A stretch of 64,000 bases of DNA from Isoetes taiwanensis (taxonomy: Eukaryota; Streptophyta; Lycopodiopsida; Isoetales; Isoetaceae): positions 17,055,415 to 17,119,414 of the forward strand of contig JAJEKV010000018.1 in NCBI GenBank assembly GCA_021234155.1, read 5' to 3'. Shown here in pieces: positions 1 to 11,669 of this stretch. The first letter of the stretch is position 1. Every line of letters starts with the position of its first letter. Below the pieces are notes generated by a model. It searched no databases. It was not told the DNA's origin and saw nothing but the letters and a program-made list of their open reading frames with translations. The translations under genes were made by a program, and so were the position numbers.

Positions 1-1620
1 TGTTTGACGTAAGCACATACATATGAGAAATTCAGAGGATCAAGAAGCGGCTTTCCAAATAGAGAAAGTTTTTTAATTTTGAACTGAATTGCTTAGCTTT
101 GAGTGCTATCAGAAACACGGAAAGCAACATCAAAATATTAGTTCGCAGATCCAACAGAAATTTAAAACCCAATTGTGTTAGCTTTGACTGATTTAACTGA
201 ACAGGGCGGAAGGAAGAACAGATAAAATCGGAGCAGAAAATCCACATATTCTGCGGAAAAAGACCCACGAATTATTCAAGAAAGCCACTGAGAAATCAAA
301 TATATCTAATAAACCCACCAATCAAGCCGATGAATTCACAAAATAGTACAGAAACCTACGAATCTCATGAAATACTCACAAATTCATCATAAAAAATCCA
401 TGAATTTGGGGAGGAACCCTACTAATTAGACTGAGGAATCAAGGAACCCATGAATTTAGATGAAAAACGCAGAAAATGGGATCTGAGTTCAAGATCTTCT
501 AGAGCCGTTTGCTGTTTCAAAAAGAAGAGTTTAGGTGAGTACTCTTCATTTGTTTTGGGTGCTTGAAAACGAGGATCCACATTAAATTACATGGAGTCTG
601 TGAATCAACTACTTGACTTTTATGCCTGCAAAGTAAAAGCGCAGGTAGAAACAGCCTAAATCGACAGATTTCCAGTGATAATTTGGAGATCTCCCTCTCT
701 ATATGGCAACATACTCAAAAAATACAGGCTTTTTTTTGCTGTTACCGGATAGAAAATTCTCAGACTTTAAGTTTCGGTGGATAATTTTAGACCTTTGGCA
801 AGTCCAGCCACAGTTGTGCCGTAGAAATCTCTGGCCAAAGTCACCTGTGAATTTGTATGACTCACTTTAGAGCATTTTTGCCCTTTGTAAATATTTAATG
901 GCAGATAAATAACTTGGAATTAAACCGACCCGGTAGCTTCTTTTCCTTGAATGTGCCTCTACTCCAAATTTGTATCCCTTCATTTTCTTCAAGAATTGGT
1001 CTCAGGATAAGAACCCGTGATGAGAAATCCATGGAAGGACAACTGCTTCCCATCATGAACACTTGAGAACGACATAATCAGAAAGGGGAACAAATATATA
1101 TACTTCCATTAATCCTTTTTTATTTTTCCAAGCCCAAAGGCGGCAAAACCCACTTATAAATTTCGAGCTCAATTTCTAACTTATTCCTGATCTTTCCAAA
1201 TTTGAAAAACAGGCACGATACTAAAAAATCTCTTCACACAACCATGATTCATCTTTAAAACTCGACATCCGCAGGCAAAACAAAGACCAATTACGACTCC
1301 GATCTTCAGAGAATTAGCAAAAGGGATGGGCAAGATAAAGATAGACGGCCGAGGTCTTTAGCCCTTTACTGTTTTGTTACCCATGGCCACGTTTTGCCGG
1401 AAAGTCGCCGGGAACAGCATGCTAAAAAGTCACTAATTCCAAAATTTTTAGAAGGGTTGCCTAACCCCCCCCCCGCACAAAAGGCTGCAATTCTAGCTAT
1501 GCCACGTGTCCTACCACGTCACCCAAAATCAATTTGAGCCGTCCGATTCTCTAATTTTGAATCGTACGGCCAGGGAAATTAGAAAACTCTGAAAATTCTC
1601 TGTCGTGCCTTTCGCAACTC
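1..1620. other. AT-rich intergenic DNA, no gene seen
   Basis: No open frame here shows a recognisable domain or a convincing exon series. A short C-run lies near 1466-1474. Near 1625 a 28-codon reading frame begins with MADPDGDG in slightly more GC-rich DNA. It could be a first exon or 5' leader of the decayed gene further right, but nothing links them. Confidence 0.5.
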
Positions 1621-3294
1621 GGCTATGGCAGATCCGGATGGCGACGGCCGTGTTTCTGTTTCTTGCTATGGCGGTGGCATAGCTCTTGAGCTCTGCTTGG
1701 CACTGCCTTGAGGTACATGCCTTCTGCGTGAACTGCTAACAAAATAGTATTTTGCTTTTCTTTATTTTACTAAGAACAGTATTGATTTTGGGAGGATGTT
1801 GTGCCAGATTCTGCCTGGCTTTGTGCTTTTATTTTAGTCTTGGCAAAATTCTAGAACGAATTCTAAAATTTGTGCTGAGATACTTAGAACAGTTTCTAAA
1901 TGTCACCAGATGCCAGAGCGATGCTAGCTTGTGAACAAGTAAAATACTGGAACAGGTGCCCAATCTTTTTCTGAATTTGAATTGCATATTGTGTTTAGTG
2001 TTGGTTGTCATAATGCTAGATATGGATGCTTAGAAAATGCTCAAGCTGTACAACCTATCAATTCATAGGGAAAGAAACACGTTTTATTTTGAAAATGGAA
2101 ATGAGCAGATATTAGTATCCAGACAATTGACATCCATTCAGTTCAATGAAAAATGGTAGGGTTCATGCTTGTTGTTTCATTGGACATGCGACAGTTCAAA
2201 TATCTATGGCAGGATGTAAAATAAGTTTTTTCAAAAGGGAAAGCTTTTAGATTTGTTAGACCTCAATCCCTCAGTATCATTTTCATTTTAGTTTCTCCCA
2301 TTCTTGTCGATAGTAGCTTGGCATATGTTTTTCATGAGCTTCTTCCTACCAATCTCTGTCCAATCTAACTCTAGCCATTTTTTTTGCACATGACTTAACA
2401 AGCTTTTATCTTATGAAGGAACTGATTTTACTGAATTGAATGCTGGATTTGCTTATCTTTGTGATGTGAGTTACTAGTTTGTATTTATTTTTTGTAGACT
2501 AATTTCCATTTCCAATACCTATTGCCTTAATCTACCTTTTTCTAATTTGTCCTGTTTGAAGAACAATATCTCGAATTCGCTCTCTCTTACACTTAATGCA
2601 ATTTGGCAGAGATATTCTGTATCCTATATTGTTGAGGAGAAGAGTTCTCTGCTAGACCATTTCCTTATATGAGCATGAGCTTTCGGCTACTGCAATAACA
2701 TGAATAGAGTACTGGTCTCCAATTTCTGTGAATCAAGTGTACAGTAAAGGTACTTTTTGCATTTTGTATTGCATGTTCATATAAACAAACGTTCAGGAAT
2801 TTGGCATATCCATGGCAGTGGTCATTTGCATGCATTCTAGCTAGAGCCAATAATTTTGTGGCTCCATTGCTAATGCCCTTTGTGCTGGCATTTAGTTATT
2901 TCACCAAGTTATGATACTGCTCTGGGAAAAATCCTTTCAAATATTTCATTTCGCCCTTCTTTGTAATGCTAATTATTCAAGTGCAAGTACCTGAGAACTA
3001 ACATCAAGGATTCTTATCTCAAAGCCACTAGGATTGCTACTTTTCTTCAGTCATTCATCCTTTTTTCCCAGCCAGTCTTACTATATTTTTATTTCTGTCT
3101 AATTAACTGAAGGTCTAAGATCCCAAAGAGGCATGAAAGTGTTTCTTAAACATGCTTATCGTTTGTTTCTACTTATGTGGCCCATTCTGTTGACATCTCA
3201 AAAAAGAACCATTCTTATGGCAGTATATCCAGTCCAAATTAGAGAAGTTCCACCTATAGGAAGTTCATTTAACTTTGATTTGTGTGTGTTGCAG

Positions 3295-3700
3295 AAACCA
3301 TATGAGGAAGGCACAATCCAAGCCTAAAGTCTAAGGAAAAATGGTAGCTGCTCTCTAAACCCAGAGGAGCTAGATTTATTTTTAGCTGCATGTGGTTTCA
3401 CATACCCAGCCCCGATTTACATTACCAAGAAGGTACTAAATTATAAATTGACAAATTTGTGTCATAAGTTTCTAACAGCTCTCTGCTCTCTGCATTTTAA
3501 AGGAACTTATGGAAGGGAACAAAAGATAAAATCACTCAAGCAATTGTTGCCTTATGTTGATAACAATTCGATACTTGCAACAAAGGACGAATTAAAGTCA
3601 TTTCTTCAATTTTCTCATCAACTTGCTGGACTTGATTTTGTTATACGCCTTAACAGTAATGTTTTCATGTCTAATGCAGCTGGAAACTTTCCAAACATTT
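3295..3700 (+). pseudogene. O-fucosyltransferase-family gene fragment, decayed
   Basis: Two adjoining exon-like blocks resemble the C-terminal half of plant GDP-fucose protein O-fucosyltransferases, Golgi type II glycosyltransferases. Block 1 follows a gttgcag acceptor and runs 3295-3432; it contains CSLNPEELDLFLAACGF and then PAPIYITKK, matching the family's CPLTPEE...LGF...IYIA segment. A 70-bp intron-like gap (gtacta to ttaaag) precedes block 2 at 3503, which reads YGREQKIKSLKQLLP and then LAGLDFVIRLNSNVFM. That matches the family's GGE..M..L...FP and ALDF.V...SDVF segments. An in-frame TAA sits just upstream of CSLNPEE, and the phases of the two blocks do not agree across the gap, so I call it a pseudogene. 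The catalytic N-terminal half was not found upstream. Confidence 0.72.
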
Positions 3701-3759
3701 GTGTCATTTCTCAATCTTGTATGTGTCTACTATGGATAAACATTACATAGGATGTTATG

Positions 3760-5530
3760 AGTTTATCTTGAAATTCTGATTTAGTTAAGTTACTGATATT
3801 CCTTCATTATTGTGCAAGACCGGACAAAAAACACTTTTTGGCCCCAAGAAATTCATTCATTTTGACAAGACTTATCTTGCAAATCTTTTCTCTAACACTT
3901 CCTTGACTTAGAAAGATTTTTCTGCAAAAGCTGTTGTTGCACATCAGCTGAAAAAAGGTGCACCCCATTGTATGTGTCAAATTAAACCACAAACCTAAAT
4001 TTCGCATCCCATTGTATTGTCAAATTAAACCTCAAACTTAAATTTTTGAAGCTCAAACTTGACATAATTTGCATGGTGGGATTGCAAATAATGAAAGGAA
4101 TATCCTTGTTTAATCTTGTACGTTATCAATACGAACTCCAATACCAATTTCTCTTTATAGCCTCATGTGTTTGAATGTTTTTCTTTTTGATACGCAATGT
4201 TTTCCTTAGTTGGATCAAATTTATGTGTGTCTTTCATAGCTAATTTAAGAAGAATTAAGAACACTAAATTCAAAGGTGCAACATCAACCTATTTGCCTTC
4301 TGCTTCTTGGATGTGGATTGTTGGAAGGGCTCAAAAAACAGTGCTGCTCACAATTGTGGATTCTTTGTTAGATAGAATATTCATTGCAAAATGGCAAATT
4401 GGATGCTTATTGGTCCAATCTTGCAATATGTATCTATTTGGCATGTGATGTAATTTACATGGAAAAAAATTGGTATGAATGCTATATTGGCCAAGCTATA
4501 AGATATTCTTGCTGACCCAAAGGTTAAAAACCTTGAAAAAAAATCTAGTATATTTTGCTTTTTCTCCCTTTCTATGAGAAGTACAACCAACTTAAAGAAA
4601 AGCATTCTCCTTTGTTATCCAAACTTGAAAACATGTATTATATACACTCTACAAACGTGAACAAAAGATACAAACGTGACATTGTCACCTCTATTATCTA
4701 CTACAATTCTTGGTTTTCTATATATGTCTTCAAAGTCCCTTTAATTTCTTTTTTATTTTCACACTATAGGTTAGAAAGAACCAAACTGGTAATGATGTTT
4801 GCAATGTGAATTCTCAAGATCGTCACAACATAAGAAGATTAAATGTGTTTATAGGCCTCTGATTTAAATTGTTTTCGCTTCTGGCTGCTGCAATAAATCT
4901 CATTCCTGATATTAAAGACCCAATAGAATTTTCATGATTTCGGGACAACTATTTGTTTGTGTGTAATCTAGGTAGCCCCAGAGCCTGACTAGCACTATAT
5001 GGCACTATAAGGCCATTGTTTAAATAGTTTAAACAATAGTTTAAATAAACCATTGTTCTATTCTCTCATCATATTTTTACCCATGGCATAAAATATGTTA
5101 TTGCCCCCAATGCCTTAGACCTGTTTACCACAAAGAAACTAGCATTGACAATTATACATTGGAATTTTCGTCATCCCATGTAATGTAAAAAATTGCATTT
5201 AAGCTCAATAAATAATAAAATTTTCTAGCATGAATTTCCAAGATTGCAACATACATTTCCATTCCTTCGTAATAATGAGTTGTTCTCTTAAATCTATAGG
5301 GTTAAATGCTCACCTTTGTCTTTAAAAGTGCAAGATTCGAAAAATGAAGCCCATTAATATTTGGCAATAAAATGCACATACACCTCACAAGCCATTAACA
5401 TCTTCAACTTATGAAGTTAATGTATTACTATTTCAGTAACATGTAGCAGGCTCCAAAGGCCATTGCACTAGATTCTAGAAAGACTTTATGCAATCCCAAC
5501 GCACTAACCAACCCAACCCTACATGTCACG
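3760..5530. other. AT-rich intergenic DNA, no gene seen
   Basis: Short open frames here lack any domain signal and have no coherent splice sites. The only structure I see is a palindrome near 5015-5037. Confidence 0.5.
5015..5037. repeat. Perfect 10-bp inverted repeat, 3-nt spacer
   Basis: ATTGTTTAAA, TAG, TTTAAACAAT. The arms match exactly. A further partial copy (agtttaaat...ccattg) follows directly, so the site may be a small fold-back remnant in otherwise featureless DNA. Confidence 0.8.
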
Positions 5531-5540
5531 TCGTTTTATT

Positions 5541-6870
5541 TCATAATTTCCCATTTCTTCTCAGATACCAAAATTTCTTTGAACTTGAAGGGTTGCCACG
5601 CAAATTGTTATAGCCATTCAAAACAGTGTTATACTCCCGTATAAATTGCTTTTCTAATATGTTCGCCTCGTCTCGATTGGCGGCATGACCCAATATCTCA
5701 AATTGGAACATGTTCAAAATGCATCCATACTTCTCAACATCTTTAGCCATTTTCTTATTTGGCTTCTTCATATGTTGTTTCATATGTTTCCAAGGATTCG
5801 ACGATTGCCCTATATATTTCATCCCCCTCCCCACACATGTAATGCAATAGATATAAATAGGTTTCAATATCATGCACTCATTATCTGCAAAAGCAAAATT
5901 TTGCATGTATAAATAATAAAGAAGCTGGTGCTACAGAACGAAAAATTGCATCCTATTATTATCTATGAAAACATTATCAAACATTATCATTATCATTGTC
6001 ATTATATCATTACCAAACGCATCGTTCGTAAAACTATAATTGGGTTACATCAAGTGTTACCAACGCCTGTTGGGCTCGAAAAATCTTTGTTCCCGAAAAG
6101 CTCGACCGCAATTACGGGATTAATTTGATAGGTAACTTTCTCTATTGTCATCGGATTTTTTGCCTTATGGTCATGCCCATACATTTGCATTAATCTTGAC
6201 ATCAACCTCGCTGGCTTTGACTGCTTTTGCATCTCCATCAATTCGAAATAGTCACATTGTAACCAAAGTACAAAGATTGCACATTGGTAACCGTTAACGC
6301 TTTGGTAATACTACCCAACAACTCGGTAGCCTCATCCTTCCCCAAAGCATCGTAATCGCACTCAACATTTTGCGACCTTAAAAGAACTTCAAGAAACCAC
6401 GCAAATGACAACCAAGTCGTGATTAACACAACCAAAATTCAAAAGAGGGAAGAAAAAGAAACCATCATTGGCGCATACCATCAAGGGGCCGTCATTTGTT
6501 CTCCTTTGTAAGACTCCGCCCTCTTCTTCTTTGCCAAATCGGTAAACTCATCCATCTCCTTCTTCGCCTCCCAACCTTTTATGTACGCCTCTCGTTCCAT
6601 GCCGCACAAATTCAAATGTCGCATGTGAGCACTGCCTAGAGTAAACCTTTTGGAGCTCGATGAGGCCGGCGCAGGAGATGATTGTTTAATCTCTTCTAGT
6701 AAAAGCTCCCAAGCCTAATCATGTTTCACACAAAGAGAATAAGAACAAATAGAAATTCCACATGTGAGACCCCATGGAAAAAAAATACGTACTAAACAAA
6801 ACCTCGTTTGGTAGCCTTCCTCTTTTTTTCGATCTCGACGACGCTTAGAGTTGGTCTTCGGAGGGGCCAT
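5541..6870 (-). CDS. Multi-exon gene with C-terminal GIY-YIG domain
   Basis: The likely start is the ATG at 6870 (MAPPKTNSKRRRDRKKEEG, basic and possibly nuclear). Exon 1 ends at 6793 before gtacgt. Exon 2 begins at 6714 after gattag in phase 0 and is Lys/Glu-rich. Further exon-like blocks lie near 6370-6290 (LGKDEATELLGSITKAL) and 6241-6065. The last block, 5906-5541, is a GIY-YIG nuclease fold: IYCI and KYIGQS for the two signature strands, EANILEKQFI for the helix with the metal-binding Glu, and GYNNLRGN near the end. The family's catalytic Arg before HxxxxH is replaced (NPWKHMKQH), so activity is doubtful. In one reading exon 2 meets a TGA shortly before a possible donor, so the gene may be decayed or my splicing wrong. 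GIY-YIG domains occur in homing endonucleases, Penelope-type retroelements and repair proteins; no reverse transcriptase is seen here. Confidence 0.5.
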
Positions 6871-7330
6871 GTATAAGGCAAGGCACACTAAAAACAAACT
6901 GCGAAAGAGGACTTGAACTGACTAGGATAAGAAATAGAAGGCCTATTGCATGAACATATATAGGAAAATAGAGAGGGAAAAAGGCCACACTAGCTAATTA
7001 TAAAGATAGACCATTAAACCATTGGAGTTTAAAAAAAAGGGCATTTATGGGCGTGGCTGATAACGGGCCGCGAGCCCTTCAGCCGAATTATCCCAAAAAC
7101 GTATCAGAGTTCCAGAAACTTCCGGATTTGAGGAAAAGGCAGATCTGGCCGTGCAGAAAAGGTAAATCCAGGATATTTTAAGTCGAATCCTAGATATTTC
7201 TGTCTATTCGCCCTTTTATCAGATATTTGTAGCCAACAAAGGTCAAATCCGGAAATAGGTTTCTTACCTTATAAATACAGCCGTTGTTTTCAATCAAAAC
7301 AAGGAAATCCGGCTCAAAACTCCAGATAAT

Positions 7331-7912
7331 CCTCTGCCCTGCTCAAGTAAACGATCAGCTAATCTCTTCTTAGTGCTGCAATGATCTGCAGCAGTTTTAA
7401 AAGATCTTGTTTGCTTCTTTCAGTTCATTTGGAGGCCTACTAAATTCGCATCTTCCACACCCTGGAGCTCTAAAGGCCGTCACCTTCTCTTTTTTTTTGC
7501 ACTGATCTGTAGCACTTTAAAAAGATCTTGTTTGTAGGACCTTCAACGATTCAAAGAACAAATCATGGCGGTGGAGGCAATGAGAATCAGGTTAGATTGT
7601 ACAATTTTATTCTTCTTGTATTTTATCTGGCTAGGTCTAGCTCTGCCTATTCCATTTCTTATCTACTTGCCCTTTCACACCAGGTGAGTCCAGAACCATC
7701 TTGTCTAATGACATCTGGACAGATTCAGGTTGCTCCTCCAGAGTAGTAATAGCCACATCTGCTTCACTTCCATCTTTGCCTCCAAGAGCCTGTAACCTGC
7801 TTATTTCGTCTCTTAAAGAAGCACTTATGCTTTTGGAGATCAAGCTCCTCCTAAGTTCAGCATGATTCACGTCATTCTTAATAGTTGCTCTGCCCTGCTC
7901 AAGTAAACGACT
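7331..7912 (+). repeat. Short dispersed direct repeats
   Basis: The string tctgccctgctcaagtaaac occurs near 7333 and again near 7889. A second motif (ctgatct..agcac/agcag..tttaaaa agatcttgtttg) occurs near 7383-7412 and 7501-7534. A TATA-like ttataaata lies near 7271. Together they suggest remnants of a duplicated leader or of a small mobile element next to the Helitron fragment. A 77-codon minus-strand frame at 7637-7870 has no recognisable domain. Confidence 0.55.
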
Positions 7913-8098
7913 ACTGAAATTCCGATTGGTCTCTGCATCTCAGCATCAGTTGGATGACATTGCACTTATCCCAGAATCTAAAGTGTTTTCATAAGGAAGA
8001 GCTTACTATTGCAAAACCTGCCAGGGCAATACTTTGAAGCTATTAGGTGAACCATTTGCAGTTCTTCCCTGTCAAAAATTTCATCTGTTCCTTTAGCC

Positions 8099-9165
8099 TT
8101 GGATTATTCTAGCATTGCATACTACGTCCTCAAGTACGCGACGAAGCTCGAGCCGCACGGCCACCTCAACCTGAACGGAGAAGACATCCTGAGGCTCGGG
8201 CTCCCGGACATAGACAAAACGAAGGCGAGGCTGCTGTCTTCAATGCTGCTCTCCAAGCCGATCTCGCCCACCGAAGCCGCGCTGGCGTGCCTCCAAATAC
8301 CAACCATATGGAGATCGGACGAAGTCCACCGCCGACTCTCCCCGCCGTCGACGGAGAGCCTCGCCTCTCATTGGCGGCATGCCAACGCTCCACCCCATAG
8401 ACCACTACGCAGCAAGGCCCCCCGACATGGAGGGCGTAACATACAAGCAGTTCTGGCGCTCGTACGCCGTCGAGCCAGCCACCTCCGCCAAAGGCTTGAG
8501 CCACGCCCCCACCCGACACTAGGCCACCAAGATCATCCTTACAAACCAATCGGTACCTTCACCTACCACCCCGTCCACCATACCGAAGAGTTCTGCTACA
8601 ACATCCTCCTCGACAAAATCCCGTTCAGATCGGAAGCCGAGCTCCTCTCCCCGAACAACCACGCGCAGTCCCTACGGCTGGAATGCCAGCTCCGGCACCT
8701 GCTGACAAGCGAAGACGACATCCTCGCCCACGTCCAAGAATACGCCGAGTACCACCTCCTCGACAACGCAGGAGCAAAGAATTCGGCCGACGCGATACTC
8801 AGAACGCCCGTAAGCTCAACACGCGAAGCGGCTCGCCAAACGTGTGAGGAAGACCGACAACCTCACGCCAGCGACCAGGAAGGCCGAGAAGAGACAGCCA
8901 GTTTTAACGCATCCTTCACCCCGACGGGGCCGCCACACTCGCCTCGGGCCGAAAGCAAGCACACGCCTACGGTTTATCACGAGAAGCGCACGGGTTCCAC
9001 GTCATATCGGGCACGCCGGGATCCGGAAAGACCTTCCTGACGACGCGATGATACAAAGACTTCATCGCCAGGAAAAGTGGTGTTGGCCACCTGACCACCG
9101 GATGGCCGATCAAAGCCGTGGAGGGGGGCTGACCACCGCCGCACTACCAATTAGCAATCCCGTGT
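8099..9165 (+). pseudogene. Helitron Rep/helicase fragment, frameshifted, GC-rich
   Basis: This resembles the region between the Rep and helicase domains of Helitron rolling-circle transposons, plus the helicase start. The first frame reads AYYVLKYATKLEPHGH and then SKPISPTEAALACL, the Helitron segments around YV.KY..K and the S..EA...L block. A frame change leads to LHPIDHYAARPPDMEGV (around 8375-8440), the family's YY..RP..LE block. A further change returns to HPVHHTEEFCYNILL (8570-8615), the P....E.F.LR.LL block. Near 8985-9035 a third frame reads VISGTPGSGKTFLT, a Walker A loop. At least three frame breaks mean it is dead. GC content is far above that of both flanks and the boundary near 8100 is abrupt. 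No convincing 5' TC or 3' hairpin-CTRR terminus was found. Confidence 0.85.
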
Positions 9166-9179
9166 AACCACACAAACTC

Positions 9180-11000
9180 AAACGCCCAAAAAGATGCGCT
9201 TAACGGCACGGCCCTCAAGCAGTGCGCTTAAAAGCGGGTCTAACAAAATCGCACAATGGGGACGTGAGGCACCAACAGATCCAGGCGTTCTTCTAGTTTT
9301 TTTTTTCTAGTAATCATATATATAGGAAGGATATGATGCTTTATCCTCGAGGTTTCGAGGATGAATATATCAATTGTAACCTTTTAGACATTTTGGCTGC
9401 AGCAGAGGAATTTTCTTCTTGGTTTAACTATCTAAGGTCTGGCAATTTGTTTGTTAACTACTAACATAAAAGTTGTCATCATATAGACAAGACTGTTAAT
9501 AAAAGCCTTTTTGGATTGCCCTAGGGGGCAATCTGGGTGGGTCTACAGTTGAAGTTGTCGCTTGGAATTTTGAGTTAAGGCTACGTTCTCATGAGCCTAA
9601 CCGAACTTCGATATTCAACGGTGTCAACCGCAGCTCTTAGAAATCCTCCGCCATTCAACTTTTTTGAAGTCAGGTGAACGCATGGGAACGTACCCCTATA
9701 TTCCAGGGTGGGGGTTACTTTTGAAGTGGTTTAAAAGAAATAAACAGTTTGATATCTTGGATGTCGTGCTTGGGCACAAAAAGGAGTGAAGAAGCTAAGG
9801 GAAGGCTTCGTCTTTTAGAAGAGTGAATATCATTCATTGGATTGTACTTTATTATAGGATCTCACTTGTCTGTCAGTGTGGTGCTTGGGCACAAAAAGAA
9901 GTGAAGAAGCTAAGGAAAGGCTTCATCTTTTAGAAGAGTGAATACCAGATTACGAGGCTGATACTTAGGTCATTCAAGGTATCTACTCACTTGAAACATC
10001 GATGCTAATAACATGATGCAATTTCCTTACCCACTTAAACGTCGATACATAACATGATTTAACATTGTTGTTGGGCTCATTGTGGCGAGGTAATTCCATG
10101 GGAAACCTCCGACACCTAGATGACTAGTTGATGTAGCCACCAAGGGGTAGGAAAACCCTCTATCTATGCAGCTAGTTGATGTAGCCACCAAAGGGTAGAA
10201 TCAGAGTGATTGTTTGTGGTGGCCATAAAAAATTTCAGCCCAAAATTTACCCAAAATAAACTTTGGCATAAAAATCTAAAGAATTTTAACCACATTGGTT
10301 TAATCGTATAGTATCATCCAATTTCTCTACTCACTTAACACTAGAATGGTCAGGTGATGGACCAGAAATGGTCCATTTGTGGTGTCCACTTTAAAATTCA
10401 TATAAAAACAATGGTACAAAAAATCTACTCGAAACCCTTCCTAGGAGTTCATATATGGCAGTCATGGTCCACTAGAAAAAATACCTAAAAAATATATATC
10501 ATCCATTCTTGTAAGTTATGCTCTAGCAAACCTGTGGGGGTCAAGTACCAAAAGCTTCATGTGTATGTAAAGTCAAACTGGCTCTCAAAAAATGATTTTT
10601 TCAAATTTTTTCATTACCATGATATCTTTCTATACAAGACAGGAAAACAACACAAAAAAATCCAATGTCAATCCGGAAGTCCGCTAAGAAAGATAGGGTC
10701 ATTCAAACATGACAGGTCAACATTGTTTTTGCCTCCTCCAACTAATTATGGTTCCTAAGTATGCTGGTAGTTTAAATACAACTACTTTTACAAGGAAATG
10801 CATTTAGAGCTAATGTTTGACATATAAGCAATTGACAAATCCCATAAAAATGTTGGCTGACCTTGAATTTGGTGTTTGAACTTTCACTTTTGGTCTCAAT
10901 TTTAGGTAACTTGTAATAATGATTAATATTTTCCCATATGGAACAAAACTTACTCTATGATATCCTCCAAAAAAATCATGGTATGAAAGTTCAAAATGAT
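9180..11000. other. Intergenic DNA with local direct repeats
   Basis: No gene was found. The visible structures are a near-identical 65-70 bp direct repeat and a pair of short repeats containing ttgatgtagccaccaa at about 10128 and 10173. Confidence 0.5.
9766..9950 (+). repeat. Two-copy direct repeat, about 68 bp
   Basis: Unit 1 at about 9767-9834 and unit 2 at about 9881-9947 both start gtgcttgggcacaaaaag and end tagaagagtgaat. Only a few substitutions separate them. The units are separated by about 45 bp of unrelated DNA. Confidence 0.85.
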
Positions 11001-11160
11001 ATGAAACCAATGCAAAAACAAGCTCATTAAAAATGATGTCACAAGAAATCAAGAAAGGTTTCTGTACCTGAGCCCATTACTAGTCCATAGGCAATAACTT
11101 CCTTATGTTAATTGATCTCAAAGTTGAATTTTGGAATATGAATAGTTTCTGATTTCCTTT
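11001..11160 (+). repeat. Left member of a diverged direct-repeat pair
   Basis: This AT-rich block contains, in order, atgaaaccaatgcaaaaac, ccattactagtccatagg and ttgatctcaaagttga. The same ordered strings, diverged, occur in the same orientation at about 19366-19560. The pair brackets the DUF7869-type and methyltransferase genes. It may mark the ends of one large element, or simply be two copies of a dispersed repeat. Confidence 0.55.
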
Positions 11161-11669
11161 AGTAATATAAATATTTGTTAATCATAACCTTGAGATTTCG
11201 ATTAGACTTTATAGCATCTATGTCTTCTATGTTTATTCTAGATTTATGCCTCGAGATGTGACTTTGAAACATCACATTCTAAAAAAAAACAAGATTGCGT
11301 AATAAACGGGAGCAAATCATCGAAACGAGAGCGAAAGAAATATTCCTTAAAGATTCCCTTATTTTTTACAAAAAAGGGGGGTAAAATGAGGTTATTAAAA
11401 AAAAGGGTGCATGAAATTGTATTTTGACCCCCCTCCCCCCCATGACTAACTTTTTTATGGAACGATAGAAATGACTTTTTTAAAGTGACTCTTTTCCTTG
11501 CAAATAGAATTTTCTTCAAGTATGTTTTCAGAGAAAACCGCCAATTTAAGAGGGTATAATATTTAACAAGAAATTGAAGTAAAGCTTGTAACTGAAATTG
11601 TAGTATTCTCAAAATGTGAAGATGAAATCTTCATATTCACATGCAAAATTTACAGTCTTTTTTTAAGAC

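Noticed and set aside
8166-8549. 127-codon minus-strand ORF
   Set aside because: Antisense of the Helitron fragment; open only because of high GC.
9230-9300. Helitron 3' terminus (CTAGT near 9292 with an upstream hairpin)
   Set aside because: The nearest hairpin (cgcttaaaagcg) is about 60 bp away rather than about 10 bp, so the end is not convincing.
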